Shown: one piece after another, positions 1 through 11,054 of the stretch | How the letters are laid out: each line of letters begins with the position of its first letter | Numbering within the stretch: the stretch's first letter is position 1 | Source of the DNA: Platanthera guangdongensis | Lineage: Eukaryota > Streptophyta > Magnoliopsida > Asparagales > Orchidaceae | Direction: 5' to 3' | NCBI GenBank assembly: GCA_039583875.1 | Contig: CM077150.1 | Coordinates: forward strand, 177,317,375 to 177,381,374 | Length of the DNA stretch: 64,000 bases | Made by a program: the position numbers and the translations under genes | Notes under the pieces: generated by a model | What the model saw: only the letters and a program-made list of their open reading frames with translations | Told to the model about the DNA's origin: nothing | The model's database searches: none

Positions 1-87
1 CTCAGGATCGGGGCGGAGGCCTTAAGCTCTGTCCTAGTTCGTGAAGAAGGGAAGAAGTAGCTCCCTATATATTACGTGAGCTGGTTC
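1..87 (+). pseudogene. Tat reverse-transcriptase RNase H, start fragment
   Basis: Frame 1 reads a Gypsy RNase H segment containing SSVLVREEG, one in-frame TAG at 58-60, then LPIYYVSW. Removing the inserted element and one copy of the 5-bp duplication makes the frame run directly into RKAELWYP at 13107, which is the expected continuation of this domain. The match across the junction is strong evidence that this is the left half of the sequence at 13107. Confidence 0.8.
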
Positions 88-231
88 CTGAGTGTTGGGT
101 ACATTGGTTTAAATGTACCTGATTTGAAGAAGCCTCACCCTACTCAATAATATACATCAAAATGTATTTGATGTATGTTGAGTTTACTTGTACAGGTTAA
201 GTATTTACAGGAAAGATGAAAAGGTTTCTAA

Positions 232-1113
232 GTCCATGTGTCGACACCTAGTAGCAAAGTGTCGACACTTAAGAAGACTTGTGTCGACACCCAGGCAAGC
301 AGTGTCGACACTTGGAGTACTTGTGTCGACACCAGGGATGCAGAGTCGACACCAGACAGAAAGTGTCGACACAAGGAGCTGTGTCGACACTCAATGAAGA
401 AAAGTCCAGTGAAGTAGTGTCGACACTTAGCAGTTGTGTCGACACTCAGTGAAACTGTGTCTACATCAGAAAGTGTTGACACTTGGAGGCTGTGTCGACA
501 CTCAGCAAAAGTCAGCAGAGTCTAAGTATAAGTGTCGACATAATAAAGCATGTGTCGACACTCAGCAAAAGACTCAACACCTGAAGAAAGTGTCGACACA
601 ATGAAGAATGTGTCGACATACAGCAGAAGACTCAGTACATGAAGAAAGTGTCGACACTAGGATGTTGTGTCGACACTCAGCAAAGATTCAACAAAAATAT
701 TCTAAGTACAAGTGTCAACACTAAGGAGATGTGTCAACACTCAGCCAGAGTCTCAACAGAAGGAGAATGTGTCGACACAAGAAGCAGTGTCGACACTCAG
801 CAAGTATCAACACAGAAGGCATGTGTCGACACTAAGAAGATGTGTCGACACTGAACAAGTTCAACACATGAAGATGTGTCGACACAAAGGAGTTGTGTCG
901 ACACTTAGAAGATTTCAACAAAGTGCTGAAGAACAAAGTGTTGTGTCGACACTCAATATCAGTGTCGACACATGATGAAGAAGCTGTGTCGAGAAGTGAA
1001 TTCTACAACACAAGGAGTTGTGTCGATACCTTGTAGGCTAGTGTCGACACTTAGTCAACTTGTGTCGACACTTGTTCTATAAGTGTCGACACTTAAAGAC
1101 AGACAGTCTCGAC
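232..1113. repeat. Palindrome array GTGTCGACAC in 5' LTR of A
   Basis: By eye there are about 25 exact copies of the self-complementary decamer GTGTCGACAC and about ten near copies such as GTGTTGACAC, GTGTCAACAC and GTGTCGACAT. Spacers are irregular, mostly 10-30 bp, and similar but not identical (for example CTCAGCAAA, TTAAGAAGA). The array ends about 130 bp upstream of the TATA box, so it occupies the enhancer part of U3. Short ORFs that cross it are by-products of the repeat. Confidence 0.95.
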
Positions 1114-1249
1114 ACTTTTAGACAGTTACAGATTTTTCAAGAACTGACTGGATGACTTGACAGCTGCCATTCCAGTCGGTCTACTACACCTGTCAGAGTT
1201 GTCAGAAATCAGTTATGAACCGGACCAGCCGGTTACCATGAAGAAGGCC

Positions 1250-1257
1250 TATAAATA
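1250..1257 (+). promoter_or_regulatory. TATA box of element A 5' LTR
   Basis: TATAAATA lies just after the palindrome array and after an AACCGG-5 nt-CCGGTT inverted repeat at about 1218-1234. The same sequence is at 12234-12241 in the 3' LTR. Transcription would be expected to start about 30 bp downstream. Confidence 0.75.
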
Positions 1258-2101
1258 GGCTTATACTGTCTACAAAAAAGAAGGATGAAGTGTTGTTCAA
1301 GTGATCAATATACAAAGAAGATCTAGCTATTCATTGAAGAATCTAGTGAAGATGTAAGTAGTTGGAGAGAGAGAGCTCCATCCAAGAAGTCAGCCGTTGG
1401 AACCAGGCTGAGAAGAAGGGTTCAGATTTTGTTCTGAATCTTAAGTAGCAGAGATCAAGGATCAACTGCAGAGGAGATCAATCTTATTATGTTCTACATT
1501 CAAGAAGCTTTGAAGAAAGTCAAGTCAGGTTGATCTCAGCTGAGTTCTTCCAAGAACTCATCAAGAAACTCACAACTCTTCTCTCTTTTCTTTGAGTTGT
1601 TGGGTTTACATTTTGTATTCATATTATCTTGTAGGATCCTAAGGGATCTGAGTTTGTAAGCCTGTAATTATAAAGGCTGAGTGTAGGGCCTATGTGCCTG
1701 AGTGTAGGAGATTTGTATCTCTGAGTGTAGGCTTGCTGTGACTGAGTGTAGGCTTTGTGAAGAAGCTGAGTTGTAGGGCCTTGGGCCTGAGCTGTAGGAA
1801 CCTGGTTGAGGTTCTGAGTGTAAGATCTGAGGATCTGAGATAGTGGAGAAGTTTGGCAGAATCTAGTACATTGCTAGATAGGCGAAGGGGGAAAGTGGAT
1901 GTACCCAAATCTTGGGGAACCACTATAAATTTGTGTGTTCACTGTGTGCTGGATTGATTGCTGTGATTGCTGGTTAATTGCTGTGTTAAAGTGATTATAA
2001 TTCTGTGATAAACTCTGAATTCTGCCTGAAAAGTTAAAAAGAGTTAAGTCACCTATTCATCCCCCCCCCCCTCTAGGTGAGTAGGTACAATATCTTTCAA
2101 G

Positions 2102-2113
2102 TGGTATCAAAGC
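2102..2113 (+). other. Primer binding site of element A
   Basis: TGGTATCAAAGC begins two bases after the 5' LTR. It matches the usual plant initiator tRNA-Met primer site with one change (TATCAGAGC to TATCAAAGC). Confidence 0.9.
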
Positions 2114-2205
2114 GAGGTTACTCAAAAAAGGGACATAACTGTCTGAGTAGATCCTGTTGGCAGATTCAGTCTAAGTAAATTACAGACTCAAGAAAATCAA
2201 GAAAC

Positions 2206-4242
2206 ATGGGTTCCATTGAGAATCATAAGGAATTGGGATCCATGAAGCTACCTATTTACAGAAAAGAGATCTTTGGCATCTGGAAGGAAAGGGTGAGACT
2301 GTTTATGGAAGCCTCAGACCCTAGGATTTATATCACAGTGAAAGAAGGGTCATATGTGCCCATGAAGGTTTCAGTCTTAGATGCAAATCAGAGAACACCT
2401 AAGGATTTCTCTGAAATGACAAAGGATGAGATAGTTCTAGCCACAATGGACAAGAGGGCTCAGAATATCATAGTGAGTGCTATAGATGATGCTACCTTTC
2501 AGAATTTGATACACCGCAAGACATCCAAGGAAATGTGGGATACTGTTATTGTGTACATGGAGGGTTCTGAAGAAGTGAGGCAGGACAGAAAGTCCTTATT
2601 AAACCAAGAATATGAAAGCTTCAGGCAAGGTAGATCTGATAGCATAACTGACTGCTATAAGAAGTTCTATAGGATTGTGAATGAGCTAATGTCCTATGGC
2701 AGAGAGTTCAGTAATTATGAGCTTAATGATAAGTTTCTAAGGTCCCTTACAAAAGATTGGGACATCAAGATCTGTGTCATAAGGGAGATGGCAAAGTTAG
2801 CAGAAATTCCTCCACCAACACTGTTTGGAAAACTGCTGTCCTATGAAATGCAGTTGATGGTGAGGAAAGAAGAGGAGAAATCTACAAGAAGTGAACATAA
2901 AGAAAGGACAGTGGCATTTAAAACAGAAGCCCCCAGAAAGTACAGAAGTAAGTCACCAACTCCACCACCAAAAGTAGCTGAAACTGAGTCGGATGAGTCA
3001 GCAAGCAGAAAGTCTGAAAGCAGTGAAAGTGATGAGGACTTTGCTGCCTTCACAAGACACTTTCAGAAGTTCTTAAAGAAGAAATAGTGGAGGACAAAGC
3101 CATCTACTTCACAGGGTAAAGATGACTATTATCAGAACAAAAAGTCATCAAGGAAAGACAGGAAAAAGACCAAGTCAAGCAAAGCAACTCTATCAAAAAT
3201 AGTATGTTATTGCTGTAATAGACATGGACATGTTATTGCAGATTGTCCAGAGAAAAGGAAGGAGTCTAATGATAAGAAAAAGACTCAATTCAAGGGCAAG
3301 AAAGAAAGATCTTTTGTTGCCAAAAAGGATAAGAGTCTGTCAGACATTTTTTCATCAGAAACTGAGTCAGATGCTGAAGCATACATAGGACTGTTTGCTG
3401 AGGAAGAGGAAGAAGAGTTCATCCAGATCATGAACTCTATATATGAACAAGAGGACAGTCAGTGTCAAGGACTGATGGCATTGACATAAAGTGACAAAAT
3501 CCAGGAGCATCCTGGACCTAGTAAGGTACAAAATTATTCTTTCAGTTCAATTTCTTGTGCTAGTTCAGAATCAGATTCATCATCATCAAGTGATGAGAGT
3601 GCATCTGAGTCTGAAGAGGATATTCATCAATTGATAGATGAATATAAAGTTCTGTTACAAGCATTTAAGAAATTCAAATCCTTGGCCAAGAGTCAAGCTA
3701 AGGAGATTGCAAGTCTCAAAGTGGCTGCAACTGATTATAAGAAGTTGTTTGATCAAAAACTTAATGAGATAGTCAGACTGAAGCACATAACTGTGATTCA
3801 GATGGGGACTATATCATTTAAGAATGATCAAATCAAAAGTCTGGAGATTAGTCTTCAGAAGGAGAGAGATTTAGTTGCTAGGTTTTCTAAACCAAAGTCA
3901 GTTCTACCCTTAATTGATGAATTTGTTCATCACAAAGGTAAAGCTGGACTGGGATTTACTAAACCTGCAAGGACTATCAAGTCCAAGTCCAAGGGCAAAG
4001 CCCCAACTCTCAACAAGCCAGCTGTAGATAAAACATCTAAGAATGTACCTAAGCAAAGGTACAATAGGTTTGAATGTTGGTGATGTGGCAAGATAGGCCA
4101 CTTTGCCATGGACTGTTGGCACAATGCTAGTGCCAAAGTGAGTAGCAAACTGCCTGTTGGAAAACCTGCAGGTAGCTTTGTTAGGAAGCAAACTAATCAG
4201 TATCAAGGACCCAAGAATTCTTTGGGTTCTAAGGTTCACTAA
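2206..4242 (+). pseudogene. gag: Element A gag (nucleocapsid region), broken
   Basis: The reading frame starts at the ATG at 2206 (MGSIENHKELG) and stays in frame 1, with stops at 3085 (TAG), 3487 (TAA), 4081 (TGA) and 4240 (TAA). The first ~230 residues look like a Copia gag of the UBN2/retrotran_gag_2 type. A CCHC zinc knuckle (CYCCNRHGHVIADC) lies at about 3208-3250. An acidic serine-rich stretch and a probable coiled coil (3631-3900) follow, then a second knuckle at about 4075-4116 whose CX2C is interrupted by the TGA at 4081. Two knuckles separated by a coiled coil also occur in element D. There is no frameshift; all damage is by base changes. Confidence 0.88.
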
Positions 4243-7200
4243 TCTGTTTTGCAGGTGAGTCCAAGTGGCCATGCCCCAATATGGTACTTGGACAGTGGAT
4301 GTTCCAGACACATGACTGGAATAAGGGGATTGCTAAAGGACTTCACTCCAATCAAAGATGGTCCTAAAGTCACCTTTGGTGGTTCTGAAAAAGAAATCAT
4401 CAAGGGTTTTGGTAACATTTCTAGCTCCCATATAACTATTACTCAAGTGGTTTATGTTAAAGGTTTGAAACATAACCTTATTAGTATAAGTCAATTGAGT
4501 GATGTAAGATATGACATCTCATTTGTCAAAGATGGTTGTCATATCAGGAGGTCAAATGATCAAGAGATCATTTTGACAGGTTATAGAAAGAGGAATGTCT
4601 ATTGCCTAGACATTATGTGTGAGACCAATGGTTCTCTAGTGTGTCTTGTAGCTGATGAGACAGTCTCTCATTGTGTCAAATGGCACAAGAGGCTAGCCCA
4701 TCTAAATTACAAGACAATTGGCCAACTCTATAACAAAGAGTTAGTGAGGAATGGTCCTCAAGTTAAGTGTATTAAAGATGGAATATGCTCAGCTTGTCAA
4801 AAGGGCAAGCAGACTAGATCCACCTTTAGTAGCATTGAAAACAAAGATGTTGTGTTGTGTTTATACCTTTTGCATATGGATCTCTTTGATCCTATGCCAG
4901 TTCACAGCCTAGGTAGGAAGGTCTATACCTTTGTGGTTGTAGATGATTACTCAAGGTTTTCCTGGGTATTCTTCCTTAGACAGAAATCTGAAACACCTAG
5001 TGTCTTCTATAGCTTTGTCAAACAAAATCAGAATGAACTAGACAGTACTGTGGTCAAGATAAGAAGTGACCATGGTACTGAATTTCAGTCTGATAGCATG
5101 ACAAAACTATGTGAAGAATTTGGGATATTTCAGGAGTTTTCTTCACCAAGAACACCTCAGCAAAATGGCATTGCTGAGAGGAAAAATAGAATCTTGATTG
5201 AGGCTGGTAGGACCCTATTAAGTGATACATCACTACCAGAATATTTCTGGGCTGAAGCAGTTAATACTGCATGCCATGTAATTAATAGGGCTACCATTAC
5301 TAAAAGCCACAACAAGACCCCCTATGAGGTTGTGAAAGGCAGAAAACTAAACCTATCCTACTTCAGGATCTTTGGTTGTAAGTGCTTTATACTTAACAAT
5401 GGAAAGTCTTACTTGACTAAGTTTGCTGCCAAGTCCCAAGAGGGAATTTTTGTTGGGTACAGCAACAATAGTAAGGCTTATAGAGTCTACAACTTGTCTA
5501 CTCAAGTTGTAGAGGAGTCTGTACATGTAGTATTTGATGAAACTAGACTTATTAACAATGAGTTGTCTAGTATTATATGCAGCTCCACAGGTATAACAAA
5601 GAAGATGGACAAGCTCACTATAGAAGAAGAACCTACTGCAAGACAGCTAGTAGATGATAGTGGCTGCTGTCCAGGGGGAGTACTACATGTACCTAATGAA
5701 GAAGAAGTTCAAGGGGTACAGCAAGATGAAGAAGTTGAAGAAGTTCAACCTGAAGCAAGGATGCCTCCAGCCAATAGGCATCTAAGATATCATCCAGTAG
5801 ATCAAATCATTGGTGATCTAAGACAAGGGGTACAAACAAGGAGCAGAAATCTGAGTGCAGCACTCTACTCCAGTTTTCTATCCCAAGTAGAGCCAAAGAA
5901 GTTTGAAGAAGCCATGCTAGACCCTCATTGGATTGAGGCAATGCAAGAAGAACTGAATCAGTTCAAGAGGTGCAAAGTCTGGGAACTTGTTCCTAAACCT
6001 AAAGACCACAACATAATTGGGACCAAGTGGATCTTTAGGAACAAGATGGATGAACATGGAGTCATCATTAAGAATAAAGCAAGATTGGTTGCTAAAGGAT
6101 ATAGGCAGGAAGAAGGTATTGACTTTGATCAAACCTTTGCTCTAGTAGCCAGACTGGAAGCCATAAGGATGTTCCTGGCCTATGCAACCTTTCAAGAATT
6201 TAAAGTTTACCAAATGGATGTAAAGTCAGCATTTCTGAATGGTAATCTAAAAGAGGAAGTCTATGTGGAACAGCCATCAGGTTTTGTTGATTCAACTCAA
6301 CCTAATCATGTCTATAGACTTAGGAAAGCTTTATATGGGTTAAAACAAGCCCCTAGGGCTTGGTATGAAAGCATGTCTAGTTTCCTCATTGAGAATAAGT
6401 TCACAAGGGGAAAAATAGACAAGACTCTATTCCTTAGGGAATCCATAGGCAAAGTAATACTAGTCCAAATATATGTAGATGACATAATATTTGGGTCTAC
6501 TGAAAGTAGTGTTTGCAAAACGTTTGCAAAACTAATGCAAGGACAATTTGAGATGAGTAGTATGGGGGAACTTAAGTTCTTCTTGGGTCTCCAAGTTAGA
6601 CAGACTGAGAATGGTTTATCCATATGTCAGTCTAAGTTCACCCTAGAACTCATAAGGAAGTATGGTATGGATTCATCCAGTACCATGAAGACTCCTTTGG
6701 GGTCAAGTATGTCTCTTAGCAAAGATGATGCAGGGAAACCTGTAGATGAGACTTTTTATAGAGGGATAGTTGGCTCCCTTCTATATTTGACTGCAAGTAG
6801 ACCAGATATCATGTATGCTACATGTGTTTGTGCTAGGTACCAAGCATGCCCTAAAGATTCTCATTTGACAGCAGTCAAAAGGATACTGAGATATCTAAAG
6901 GGCACTCCTTATCTAGGCCTTTGGTACCCTAGGAATGGGGATTTTGAACTACCAGGTTATTCAGATGCAGATTTTGTAGGATGCAAAGAAGACAGAAAAA
7001 GCACAACTGGAACCTGTCAATTCCTAGGTGGAAGACTGATTTCATGGAGTAGCAAAAAGCAAACAAGTGTGGTTATCTTCACTGCAGAATCAGAATATGT
7101 GGTTGCAGGAAGTTGATGTGCTCAACTTCTATGGATACAACATCAGCTTGAGGACTATGGAATTCAAGTAAGTAAAATACCATTGTTTTGTGATTCTACT

Positions 7201-7416
7201 AGTGTTATTTCAATTGCAAATAATCATGTTTCCCATAGTAGAACAAAACATATTGAAATAAAATATCATTTTTTAAGGGAACATGTAGAAAACGAAGATA
7301 TTTTACTGGAATATGTTAAGACAGATAATCAACTAGCTGATATGTATACCAAGCCCTTAGAAGAAACTAAGTTCAATAGGTTTAAAATTGAACTAGGTAT
7401 GATAAACTTAGAATAA
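4243..7416 (+). pseudogene. pol: Element A pol: protease, integrase, RT, RNase H
   Basis: Same frame as gag. In order: aspartic protease with [13 protein letters not shown] (about 4279); pre-integrase region [10 protein letters not shown] (about 4681); integrase with [23 protein letters not shown] and [18 protein letters not shown] with [11 protein letters not shown], a [11 protein letters not shown] block and the catalytic YVDDIIFG (about 6473); RNase H with [16 protein letters not shown] and ESEYVVAG. One in-frame TGA at 7114 splits off the last 100 residues (SRTKHIEIKYHFLRE), which end with TAA at 7414. The integrase-before-RT order defines Ty1/Copia. It is otherwise well preserved for a dead copy. 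Confidence 0.93.
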
Positions 7417-7442
7417 GTTTATAAAAATGGCCAAGTAAAAAG

Positions 7443-7889
7443 GTGTCGACACACAGAGTTATCTGTGTCGACACAGAAAAGTGGTGTCGACACTTCAGGG
7501 AAAAGGTGTCGACACATCTAGGAAGTTGGTGTCGACACTTCAGAAAATTAGTATCGACACATACAGGGTCAGTGTCGACACACCCAAGGTGGTGTCAACA
7601 CTTAGAGTTTACTCAGAATTATCTAAGTAAAGTCTCAACTCAGTGTCGAGTTAAGTGGTGTCGACACATCAATAAGTGTCGACACATATATTCTGTTGAC
7701 TAAACTTGTGTCGACACATTGGTGTCGAGACATTATAAGTTAGTGTCGACACTTTTCCACAGTGTCGACACAATTTAAGTCAGTTAACCCGCCTTTTCAT
7801 CTTCAAACCTAGAAAGGTATAAATAGAATTTCTCCATTGTCTGTCGACACGCTCACTAAAGTTTCGAGACCAAACTTGTGTGTCGACAC
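7443..7889. repeat. Internal GTGTCGACAC array between pol and the accessory ORF of A
   Basis: Starts about 27 bp after the pol stop and repeats the LTR decamer: about a dozen exact copies plus variants (GTATCGACAC, GTGTCAACAC, GTGTCGAGAC, CTGTCGACAC). Spacers differ from those in the LTR (for example TTCAGG, ATCTAGGAAGTTG), so it is not a recent copy of the LTR segment. It surrounds the TATA box at 7818-7825 and ends just before the ATG at 7924. Confidence 0.93.
7818..7825 (+). promoter_or_regulatory. Candidate internal promoter (TATA) for the accessory ORF of A
   Basis: TATAAATA sits about 100 bp upstream of the ATG at 7924 with palindromes on both sides, the same arrangement as array then TATA in the LTR. 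A TATA-spaced start near 7850 would leave a short leader to the ATG. Function is inferred from position only. Confidence 0.55.
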
Positions 7890-7923
7890 CTCTCTTCTCT
7901 CCAGTCAAATTCTTCAAACCCTA

Positions 7924-10764
7924 ATGGCGCCAAAGCTTGAGGAGAACGTGAACGAAGGCTACAAACTGGTGCGACATGCGTTTGATGATGCAGACCCGGA
8001 GATCAAGAGTGTGGTATCCCTAGTTGCAGACTCGGGGTTAGAATTTCTTGTTTCAGAGCCAACTAAAATCTGGAAGAAAGAAGTCTTAGAATTCCTGAAT
8101 GGAGCTAAAGTAGATGAATCTGGACTCAAGATCAAGTCTAGGGTTCATGGTGAAAAGGTGAAGGTATCACCTAAAAGTTTTAGAAAAGTCCTAAATCTAC
8201 CAAGGACAAAAGAAGAGGATGAGGTTACTGCTTCTAAGACCAGAGAAGCATTAACATGGTGTGGACTGGATGCAAGGATGAAAATTGGTTCTGTATTCAA
8301 TAGAAAGGGGATGAACAGCCAGGGGAAATTTCTTTCTGAAATTGTTGGCAAGGTAATCTTAAGTAAGCCTGGAGGGCATGATAGGGTCTCAGCCCATATG
8401 TTCAACCTTATGACAAGGATAATCTTCACAGTGAACACAGATTGGTCTGTTGTTGTCTTTGAGAAGATTAAGGAGAGTCTGAAGAAACCCAATTTAGGTA
8501 GAATAATAAGTTTATACCTAGCTGGTAGTATACCAAAGGTTATGGGTCAAGCTGCTGGCAGTAAAATCAATCATATGAGGAAAATGGACATAAGGATATT
8601 CTCTAGATGGGACAGGGTTTTGTCTAAGGAGATGCCAACCCCTGCGAAAATAACTCCTGAGAAAGTAACACCCCAAAAGAAGAAGAAGAAAACTGCCCTA
8701 GTGGCTCATGTTTCATCTAGCAGCTCTGGTAGTGAATAGCAAGTTGTCTTTACTTCAGAAGAGGATGTAGAAGAAAATGCTGGGAAGTCTCCAGCTCAAC
8801 AAGATGCTGCAGAGAGGCAGGGGAAGCTACCACCAGCTAGCCCCATACACCAGGATCAAATCCAGGGGGAGCCTCTAGTGGTGGAAGAGCCAACTACACT
8901 AGAGAGTGAGCAAGCAACCCACATCATCCTTGAGGTAATCACTGAGATAAATGCTTTAGATTTCCCTATAGAGGATAATATTTTGTCTGATTCATTAAAT
9001 AATGTTCATCAGCAATCTCAGATTGATAGCCAACTCTCAGATGTTGTCATGGAAGACACATCTGTTACAGTTCAAGTAGTATCTGATCCAGTGGTAGATG
9101 AGCCAAGAATTTCACAAGCCCATTCTCCACAAGAATTTACTATGGAAGATCTCTTCCTCAATCTGGATCAAGCAGACCTTGAGAAGGAAAGTGCTGCTGC
9201 TGAGGGGGAGAAGTCCCAAATTGAGGGGGAGCAAGTAATACTTGATGAAGAACCTGCAAGGCAAGAACCTGAGAAACCAAAGGAAGTTGAGGAGCTACCA
9301 AGGGAGAGGGTAGATATAGCCATCACAGCAGCTTCAGAAGATGAGGAAGCTGCAAGAGCTAAGAAAAGAAAGTTCCAAGTATTTAATAGAAGGAGCCAGA
9401 ATTACAAAAAGGCTCTGCAAACTATTGCTCCACAGCCTATATCTCAACCAGCACCATCTATTGATTATATTTCTCTGCTGGTTGCTATGCAAATCAAGCT
9501 TGATGAACAGAGACAAGCACTGGAAAAGTATGTAGATGAAGGCCAAAAATCTCTTCAGTTTGATTTGGCCCAGGACATTAAGTCCATAAGATTTGAGATG
9601 AATCTCAATAAGAAGGAGATGACTGACTGCTTCCACAAGGGAGGGAATGCAGTGGTGTACTTGGCTACACATCAAGAGAAGATAAAAGCTCAAGTAGATG
9701 AACTTGAAGTCAAGCAAGGGTATGTTCTTGAGAACCAGATCAGAATGAATGATAACTTGACAGCCTCTCACAATGCTATTGTAACTGAGATAAAGAATAT
9801 AGTCACTGCACAGTCTGCAGAAAGTGCTACAGCCAAAGCAACTTTTGATAAGCACTTGCAAGAGAGCTTAACTGCTATTACAACTGCTATACAAGACTCT
9901 CAGAAGCTCATCACTGAAAAACTCCAAAGGTTAAAACCTTTCTACAAGGATGGAGTCAATTATCTTAATGCACAAATAAGATTTCAAAAGGATGATCTAA
10001 GAGATCACATGGAAAGAGAAGTCATAAAGGGGGAGAGGGTGTTAGTCAAAGCCAGCTCTGATCATGCCAAGTGGATTTCTAATTCTATCATAGCTACTCT
10101 TGGATATCCTCCTTTATGTGATGATGATAATGTAGCAGAATCTGGAGTTAATCCTGTCTATCTTGGAGGTGAGCAACCTGAAGTAGCTCAAGTAATCTAT
10201 CCTCCACCAGATTTTGATATGATACAAGCTGATATCCAGACAATGTATAGCCCACCTGAGGGAAAGGAAAATGTTATCATAGAGAAGGTGGTTCAGCTAG
10301 TATCTGAGGCTATGCAAGAAGCTCTGCAGAAAGAACAAGAAGCCAGACTGTCTAAGAAGAGGTTCAGAGAGCAAGCTGAACAAAGGCCTGACTTTGAGCA
10401 GTGGAGCCACACTTCTAGAAACATTATCTTAACTGCATGGAAAGCTGCAAAAGATAATATTCAAGATAGAAATAAATGATTTTCTGAACTGGAATGGAGA
10501 AAGCATGAGACAAGGCAAGAAGCCATAGTGCAATACAGGAGAAAGGCAAAGATGGGAAAGCTACCTCCTACTGCTCAGGAGCATAGCAAGTACTTTCCCA
10601 AGCCTTATCACTACTTTGAAAGGCAAAAGATTAAAGCTGAAGAGCAAAAGAAAAAGGATCTGAAAGGCAAGAAGCCTGCTGATACTGAAGTTACTGAAGC
10701 CCCTGTTCAAGCCAAAGTACAATCAGGAAAAGGAATTGTGATCAAGGAGGCTGAACAAAAATAG
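7924..10764 (+). pseudogene. Accessory ORF in envelope-like position of element A, two stops
   Basis: One frame runs from MAPKLEENVNEGY to the TAG ending at 10764, about 946 codons, with stops at 8737 (TAG) and 10477 (TGA) and no frameshift. The first ~270 residues contain KVSPKSFRKVLNLP, which recalls the plant transposon/envelope-like domain found in Athila and Sirevirus extra ORFs. Then come basic (PQKKKKK) and serine-rich segments, a long acidic region and several stretches likely to form coiled coils (about 9480-9950 and 10300-10400). I see no signal peptide, transmembrane segment or fusion-like peptide, so envelope-like describes position only. The ATG at 7924 was chosen over the upstream frame because that part is palindrome array. 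In SIRE1 the comparable ORF follows pol by readthrough. Here a TAG at 7519 and a TATA box lie between. Confidence 0.7.
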
Positions 10765-11040
10765 AATAGAATTTTCTTCAGTTTACAATTGTAATCTTTT
10801 GATTTTAAACACCTTGTAAACTTTTGAAAAATGAATATGACAAAGCTGTTAGAACAATGTGCTGTGTGATAAATTTACTGTGTGATAAATTTATTTCATA
10901 ATTGTTCTGAGATAATGTCTATGTATACATGTTTGATTGATAGATGTTAATGTTTGTCCTGATATATAATCCTGCTTTACATCATGCTATGATTTTATTC
11001 TGTATGGTGTATATCATTGACTAAGGGTTATGACTTCTCC

Positions 11041-11054
11041 AAATAGGGGGAGAT
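11041..11054 (+). other. Polypurine tract of element A
   Basis: AAATAGGGGGAGAT lies directly before the 3' LTR start TGTTGG. GGGGGAGATTGTTGG at the junction is the conserved Sirevirus form. The preceding 10765-11040 is AT-rich non-coding DNA. Confidence 0.9.

Larger units (their letters stand above)
93..2099 (+). repeat. 5' LTR of element A (2007 bp)
   Basis: Starts TG, ends CA and is followed after two bases by the primer binding site. U3 holds a palindrome array (about 232-1113) and a TATA box at 1250-1257. The downstream part has about six copies of CTGAGTGTAGG between about 1676 and 1830 and a C-rich run near 2060 before the end. It is about 40 bp shorter than the 3' LTR. By eye this is one 22-bp palindrome-plus-spacer unit and one 21-bp CTGAGTGTAGG unit, offset by a shorter C run in the 3' copy. 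Confidence 0.93.

Noticed and set aside
188..975. Several 60-90 codon ORFs on both strands rich in VSTL/CVDT/CRH
   Set aside because: They are translations of the GTGTCGACAC array; the same peptides appear wherever the array occurs (also 7443-7703, 11150-11838).
232..1113. CRISPR-like regular repeat-spacer pattern
   Set aside because: Repeat only 10 bp, spacers irregular and similar to each other, plant retrotransposon LTR context, no cas genes.
7417..7923. SIRE1-style readthrough from pol into the accessory ORF
   Set aside because: Both are in frame 1, but the 507-bp gap is palindrome array with at least a TAG at 7519; an internal promoter fits better.
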